This document shows positions 60,826 through 64,000 of a stretch of 64,000 nucleotides of DNA, piece after piece. Source of the DNA: JACVRW01 sp038323835 (GTDB lineage Bacteria > Actinomycetota > Thermoleophilia > Solirubrobacterales > Thermoleophilaceae). The notes beneath the pieces were generated by a model. It was not told the DNA's origin. It made no database searches and was given only the letters and a program-made list of their open reading frames with translations. The stretch is from contig JBBQHI010000014.1 in the NCBI GenBank assembly GCA_038323835.1, forward strand, positions 1-64,000, given 5' to 3'. The position numbers and the translations under genes were made by a program. The number at the start of each line of letters is the position of its first letter. Position 1 is the first letter of the stretch.

Positions 60826-61767
60826 ATGGCGGGCAGGCAGTGGATTGCGGTTTTGGCGGCTGCGGTCGTCGGCGCCTGCGCGGCCACGGTCGTGGCCTCC
60901 TGCGGCGAGGACGACTCGGGCGTCGTGGTCGAGAGCTCGAGCACCGGCGGAACCAACACCGGCGGGACCACGGGCACGGGCACCGGGTCCGTGACCGTGG
61001 ACACCAACGCCACCCCCGCTCAGGCCCTGGATGCTGCGATGACTCAGATCACCGCCTATGCGCGCCGCCAGACCGGAGGGCTCGTCACCGCTTCGGAGAC
61101 CCTCAAGGCCGATGTGGACGCCGGCTCGGTTCCGAAGGCCAAGCAGGCCTACGCTGCGGCTCGCCCCTACTACGAGCGCATCGAGCCGCTCGTGACGCTC
61201 TTCCCCGAGCTGGACGGCAAGATCGACGCCCGCGAGGACGACTTCACGAAGAAGGCGAACGACCCGAAGTGGACGGGATTCCACCCGATCGAACGAGACC
61301 TCTGGAAGGACGGCACCATCGACGCGCGGACCCGCGCGCTGGCCGCGGGGCTGGTCACCGACACCAAGACCCTCGAGAAGCGCATGGAGACGGCGAAGGT
61401 CACTCCGGAGGTGGTGATTCCCGGCACGGCCGAGCTGGTGGACGAGGTGGCGGCGTCCAAGATCACGGGTGAAGAGGAGCGCTACTCGAAGCTCGACCTG
61501 CCCACCTTCGTGGCCAACCTCGAGGGCTCGCGCGAGTTGTTCAACGCGCTCGCCCCGATCGTGGAACAGAAGGACGCGAAGCTGGAGGATCAGATCGACG
61601 ATGCCTTCACGGCCGCCTTCGCCGAGGTGGCCAAGCTCCGCAGCGGCTCAAAGTTCCTGGCCTACAACCAGCTCACGGACGCCGAGCAGCGCGCGGTGAG
61701 GCAGTCGGTGGAGGCGCTGGCCGAGCCGCTGGCCCGCGTGCAGGGGACGCTCGGCGTCAAGTCGTGA
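60826..61767 (+). CDS. EfeM/EfeO-type iron-uptake lipoprotein (M75 imelysin-like)
   Basis: A 313-residue lipoprotein. The lipobox is VVASC with Cys26, followed by a Thr/Gly-rich linker and the M75 imelysin domain with GFHPIERDLW (the HxxE motif) near 147. It lacks an N-terminal cupredoxin domain, so it matches the EfeM form. It should bind iron outside the membrane for an EfeU-type permease, which is not adjacent. GGAGG precedes ATG 60826. It is likely iron-repressed. Confidence 0.87.
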   Translation: MAGRQWIAVLAAAVVGACAATVVASCGEDDSGVVVESSSTGGTNTGGTTGTGTGSVTVDTNATPAQALDAAMTQITAYARRQTGGLVTASETLKADVDAGSVPKAKQAYAAARPYYERIEPLVTLFPELDGKIDAREDDFTKKANDPKWTGFHPIERDLWKDGTIDARTRALAAGLVTDTKTLEKRMETAKVTPEVVIPGTAELVDEVAASKITGEEERYSKLDLPTFVANLEGSRELFNALAPIVEQKDAKLEDQIDDAFTAAFAEVAKLRSGSKFLAYNQLTDAEQRAVRQSVEALAEPLARVQGTLGVKS

Positions 61768-61774
61768 TGGCGGC

Positions 61775-61865
61775 TTGAGCGGCGTCTCCCGCAGGCGTTT
61801 CGTCCAGGGCGCGGGGGGGGGGCCGCCGTCGCGGCCGGGGCGTTCAGCTCAAGCGGATCCGCGGA
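61775..61865 (+). pseudogene. Truncated efeB start (Tat signal peptide only)
   Basis: TTG 61775 opens LSGVSRRRFVQGAGGG, the twin-arginine signal of an EfeB-like heme peroxidase, 8 bases after the EfeM/EfeO stop. A run of G bases (61813-61822) appears one short: adding a G would continue AAVAAGAFSSSGSAEP, a proper hydrophobic core. Nothing of the peroxidase body follows; the sequence switches to an ABC-2 permease fragment. Confidence 0.65.
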
Positions 61866-61871
61866 ACCCCG

Positions 61872-62394
61872 ATGCCGGCGTGGACGTTCATCACCTCCGA
61901 GCTCCTGCGCTGCGTGGCCCAGGTGTCGGTGGTCACCGTCGCGCTGCTGGCCATCGGCCACTTCGCATTCGGCGTGCACATTCCCGGCGAGGGCCTCGTG
62001 GGTCTGGTGGTGTACGTGGCGCTCGGCACGGGCACGCTCGCCGTGCTCGGGATCGCCGTCACCGCGCTCACGCCGAACGAGGACGCGGCGGCGTCGATGA
62101 CGCCCTTTGCCTCCGTGATGCTCTCCTTCATCTCGGGGTGCTTGTGCCCGTGGAGCAGCTGCCGGGCTGGCTCGAGGACGTGGGCCGTGTGTTCCCGCTC
62201 TCCCGTCTCGCCGACGGGTTCAGCGGACGCTGGTGTTCGGGGGCGGGGGCACGGGGCTCGAGGCCGGGAACGTGGCGGTGCTCGGCGCCTGGCTGTTGGT
62301 GGGCCTCGTGGTGGCCGTGCGCTCGTTCCGCTGGAACCTCAGACCGCACGCGGCTGAGGGCATCGTTAACGCGCGCTCAACTCAACTGGTCTAG
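61872..62394 (+). pseudogene. ABC-2 type permease C-terminal remnant with frameshifts
   Basis: The frame begins ITSELLRCVAQVSVVTVALL and continues through four hydrophobic stretches. It breaks near 62137 and can be restored in another frame as VEQLPGWLEDVGRVFPLSRL, and again near 62222 as RTLVFGGGGTGLEAGN. Both breaks look like single-base losses. The reconstructed C-terminus ends RSTQLV at 62394, inside the DasR-like operator. The N-terminal half is missing. Confidence 0.7.
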
Positions 62395-62400
62395 ACCAGT
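62385..62400 (+). promoter_or_regulatory. DasR-like operator (dre) and promoter
   Basis: ACTGGTCTAGACCAGT is a perfect 16-base palindrome that matches the GntR/DasR site consensus known from Streptomyces amino-sugar regulation. It overlaps a possible promoter: TCAACT (62382-62387), 17 bases, TAGCGT (62405-62410). It lies upstream of the sugar-binding gene. Confidence 0.65.
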
Positions 62401-62428
62401 GTGGTAGCGTCCGCGCCGCCAAGACCAG

Positions 62429-62468
62429 CGAGGAGCGCAGCCCGATCGTTGGTCGGGCGAGCACCGAA
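62429..62468. repeat. Dispersed repeat upstream of the sugar-binding gene
   Basis: GCGAGGAGCGCAG, stem CCCGATCGTTGGTCGGG and right flank GCGAGCACCG. It sits in the 5' untranslated region between the DasR-like operator and the start codon, so it would be transcribed. Confidence 0.75.
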
Positions 62469-62498
62469 GCTCGGATACAGCGAGGGAGGACCCACCGA

Positions 62499-63584
62499 AT
62501 GGCGGTTCGAGGAAAGCTTCTGGCGGTACTGACCGTGGCCCTGGCGGCTCTCGGGCTCGCCGCGTGCGGTAGTGACAACAACGGCGGAGGCGGAGGAAGC
62601 GGCGGCAAGATCGCGCTGCTCCTGCCCGAGACCAAGACCACCCGCTACGAGGAGCAGGACAAGCCGAACTTCGAGCGCCGTGTGAAGGAGCTCTGTCCGG
62701 ACTGCGAGGTGATCTACGCGAACGCCAATCAGGACCCGGCCAAGCAGCAGCAGCAGGCCGAGGCGGCGATCACCAAGGGCGCGAAGGTCATCGTGATCAG
62801 CGCGGTGGACGTGAAGTCCGCCGCCGCGATCGTGGCCAAGGCCAAGCAGTCCGACGTGAAGGTGATCGCCTACGGGCGGCTGATTTCCGACGCGGACATC
62901 GACTACTACGTGTCGATCGATCCCTTCAAGGTCGGCCAGCAGCAGGCCGAGGTGCAGATGGAGGCCGTGCAGGCGAAGAGCCCCCGCGTCGTGATGATCA
63001 ACGGCGCCCCCACGGACAGCAACGCCAAGCCCTACAAGGACGGCGCGACCCAGGTGCTGAAGAAGAAGGGCGCGACGATCGTGAAGAGCTTCGACACGCC
63101 CGACTGGAGCCCGGACAAGGCCCAGCAGGAGATGGAGAGCTCGATCACGGGGCTCGGCAACAACGGCTTCGACGCGGTCTACGTGGCCAATGACGGCATG
63201 GCCGGTGGCGCCATCGCGGCACTCAAGGGCGGTCGCATCGACCCGTCCATGCGCTTCGTGACCGGGCAGGACGCCGAGCTCGCGGGCATCCAGCGGATCC
63301 TCACGGGCGAGCAGCTTATGACCGTGTACCAGCCGCTGATCCAGATCGCCGAGTCGGCGGCGGAGATGGCCGTGCCGATCGCCCAGGGCAAGACCCCTCC
63401 CGCGAGCGCGGCCCCGGACAAGGTCGACAACGGGACGAAGCAGGTGCCGTCGAAGCTGCTGGCCACCATTGCCATCAAGAAGGACAACATCGAGAGCACG
63501 GTGGTCAAGGACGGATTCCTGAAGGCGCCGGACATCTGCACCGGTCCGTACGCCAAGGCGTGCAAGGAGAACGGGATTAAGTGA
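62499..63584 (+). CDS. ABC sugar-binding lipoprotein (XylF/RbsB type)
   Basis: A 361-residue periplasmic-binding protein of type 1. Lipobox LAAC with Cys23, then a Gly-rich linker and the fold with IALLLPETKTTRYEEQDKPN, VIVISAVD, FDAVYVANDGMAGG and FVTGQDAEL. The opening ETKTTRYEEQD resembles D-xylose-binding proteins, although the DasR-like operator and the downstream kinase favour an amino sugar; the ligand is open. The permease and ATPase genes would lie beyond the window. Confidence 0.88.
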   Translation: MAVRGKLLAVLTVALAALGLAACGSDNNGGGGGSGGKIALLLPETKTTRYEEQDKPNFERRVKELCPDCEVIYANANQDPAKQQQQAEAAITKGAKVIVISAVDVKSAAAIVAKAKQSDVKVIAYGRLISDADIDYYVSIDPFKVGQQQAEVQMEAVQAKSPRVVMINGAPTDSNAKPYKDGATQVLKKKGATIVKSFDTPDWSPDKAQQEMESSITGLGNNGFDAVYVANDGMAGGAIAALKGGRIDPSMRFVTGQDAELAGIQRILTGEQLMTVYQPLIQIAESAAEMAVPIAQGKTPPASAAPDKVDNGTKQVPSKLLATIAIKKDNIESTVVKDGFLKAPDICTGPYAKACKENGIK

Positions 63585-64000
63585 CCCCGCCGTCGGCGGT
63601 AGCCGTCGACGCCGGCCAGACCGAGATCAAGGCCGCGCTCACGGATGAGCGCGGCCCTCGGACCGCAAGGGCCCCGGGCGTTCGCCGCCTGGGACTCGAC
63701 ATCGGTCCCGACGACGTGGCCGCCGCGCTGCTCGCGGCGGTGGCCGGGCTCGGGCCGCTGCCCGACCCGCGGCCGCCGATGGGCGTCGGGCTCTCGGGCT
63801 TCGAGGCCGCGGGCGATGCCGACCTGCGACGCGTCCACGCGATCCTGGTGGAGGCGCTCGGCCTCGATCACCTCGCGATCGCCAGCGACGGCCTCACCTC
63901 GCTCTTCGGCGCCCTCGGCGCGAGCGACGGCGCTGTGGTGGCCGCGGGTACGGGCACCGTGGTGCTCGCCCGTCGCGACGACGCCTACGCGAAGGTGGAC
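63581..64000 (+). CDS. BadF/NagK-type sugar kinase, 3' end outside the window
   Basis: 140 residues are visible. Start GTG overlaps the preceding stop as GTGA. The first phosphate-binding motif AVDAGQTEIKAAL and the GLSGFEAAGD, IASDGLTSLFGA and VVAAGTGTVVLAR segments match the ASKHA kinases of the BadF/BcrA or N-acetylglucosamine kinase family. With the DasR-like site it suggests amino-sugar phosphorylation after uptake. The gene continues past base 64000. Confidence 0.8.
   Translation, partial: MTPPSAVAVDAGQTEIKAALTDERGPRTARAPGVRRLGLDIGPDDVAAALLAAVAGLGPLPDPRPPMGVGLSGFEAAGDADLRRVHAILVEALGLDHLAIASDGLTSLFGALGASDGAVVAAGTGTVVLARRDDAYAKVD

Noticed and set aside
1..64000. CRISPR arrays, tRNA or rRNA genes, prophage or transposase genes
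   Set aside because: No regularly spaced identical repeats with unique spacers, no cloverleaf or rRNA signature in any gap that I read, and no integrase or transposase motif. The repeats found are palindromic singletons or tandems, not CRISPR.

Overview
The window is one GC-rich, densely packed chromosomal segment with bacterial gene organisation: many GTG starts, four-base stop/start overlaps, NarL-type two-component genes, a SARP-type regulator, an EgtB/EgtD pair, Bag/ArsA ATPases and DtxR/IdeR-like and DasR-like operators. Together these point to Actinomycetota. The Solirubrobacterales-like flavour (class Thermoleophilia; small proteins with the QDLRSPDARDA motif, a ParA-FtsZ pair) is an inference that I could not test by search. 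I see no rRNA, tRNA, CRISPR array, insertion sequence or prophage.

Layout. 1-1.9 kb: the end of an alpha/beta hydrolase and a thiolase. 2-9.2 kb: the most unusual locus. An MFS exporter, a PaaK/CapK-like adenylate-forming enzyme and a large LuxR (LAL) regulator are interspersed with two arrays of tiny genes, seven in all. Each has its own Shine-Dalgarno. Five encode pentapeptides of the form Met-x-aromatic-Arg-His, one encodes a hexapeptide ending Phe-Lys-His, and one is a divergent nonapeptide. Both arrays follow the same conserved leader of about 100 nt. The length and the aromatic-x-His end match the minimal RiPP precursors of the biarylitide type, but no cytochrome P450 is present here. 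9.3-20.4 kb: a repeat-bearing membrane protein, a SARP regulator, ergothioneine genes egtB-egtD, a dodecin-like protein, glpX, moeA and a diguanylate cyclase. 20.4-31 kb: a 300-nt inverted repeat, a NarL regulator, the principal sigma factor, a PilT ATPase, an S55 (SpoIVB-like) protease, an AIM24 protein, an HxlR regulator with its operator, and two Get3/ArsA-like ATPases with complementary active-site losses. 31-45 kb: parA-ftsZ (FtsZ with a long N-terminal extension), gamma-glutamyltransferase, decayed c-di-GMP signalling genes, a LON-domain protein, hisC, photolyase, and a methyltransferase-GH57-GT4 cluster like the mycobacterial Rv3030-Rv3032 polysaccharide genes. 45-64 kb: an MMPL transporter carrying an in-frame dispersed repeat, a GDPD/nitrilase-like fusion, a two-component system, an S9 peptidase, a MacB-like ABC pair, meaB, an EfeM/EfeO iron lipoprotein behind two DtxR/IdeR-like boxes, pseudogenes of efeB and an ABC-2 permease, and a DasR-like operator in front of a sugar-binding lipoprotein and a BadF/NagK-type kinase cut by the window end.

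A dispersed repeat (left flank GAGGAGCGCAG, variable palindrome, right flank GAGCACCGGACCA) recurs across the window. It keeps base pairing while the stem sequence changes. One copy lies in frame inside a coding region.
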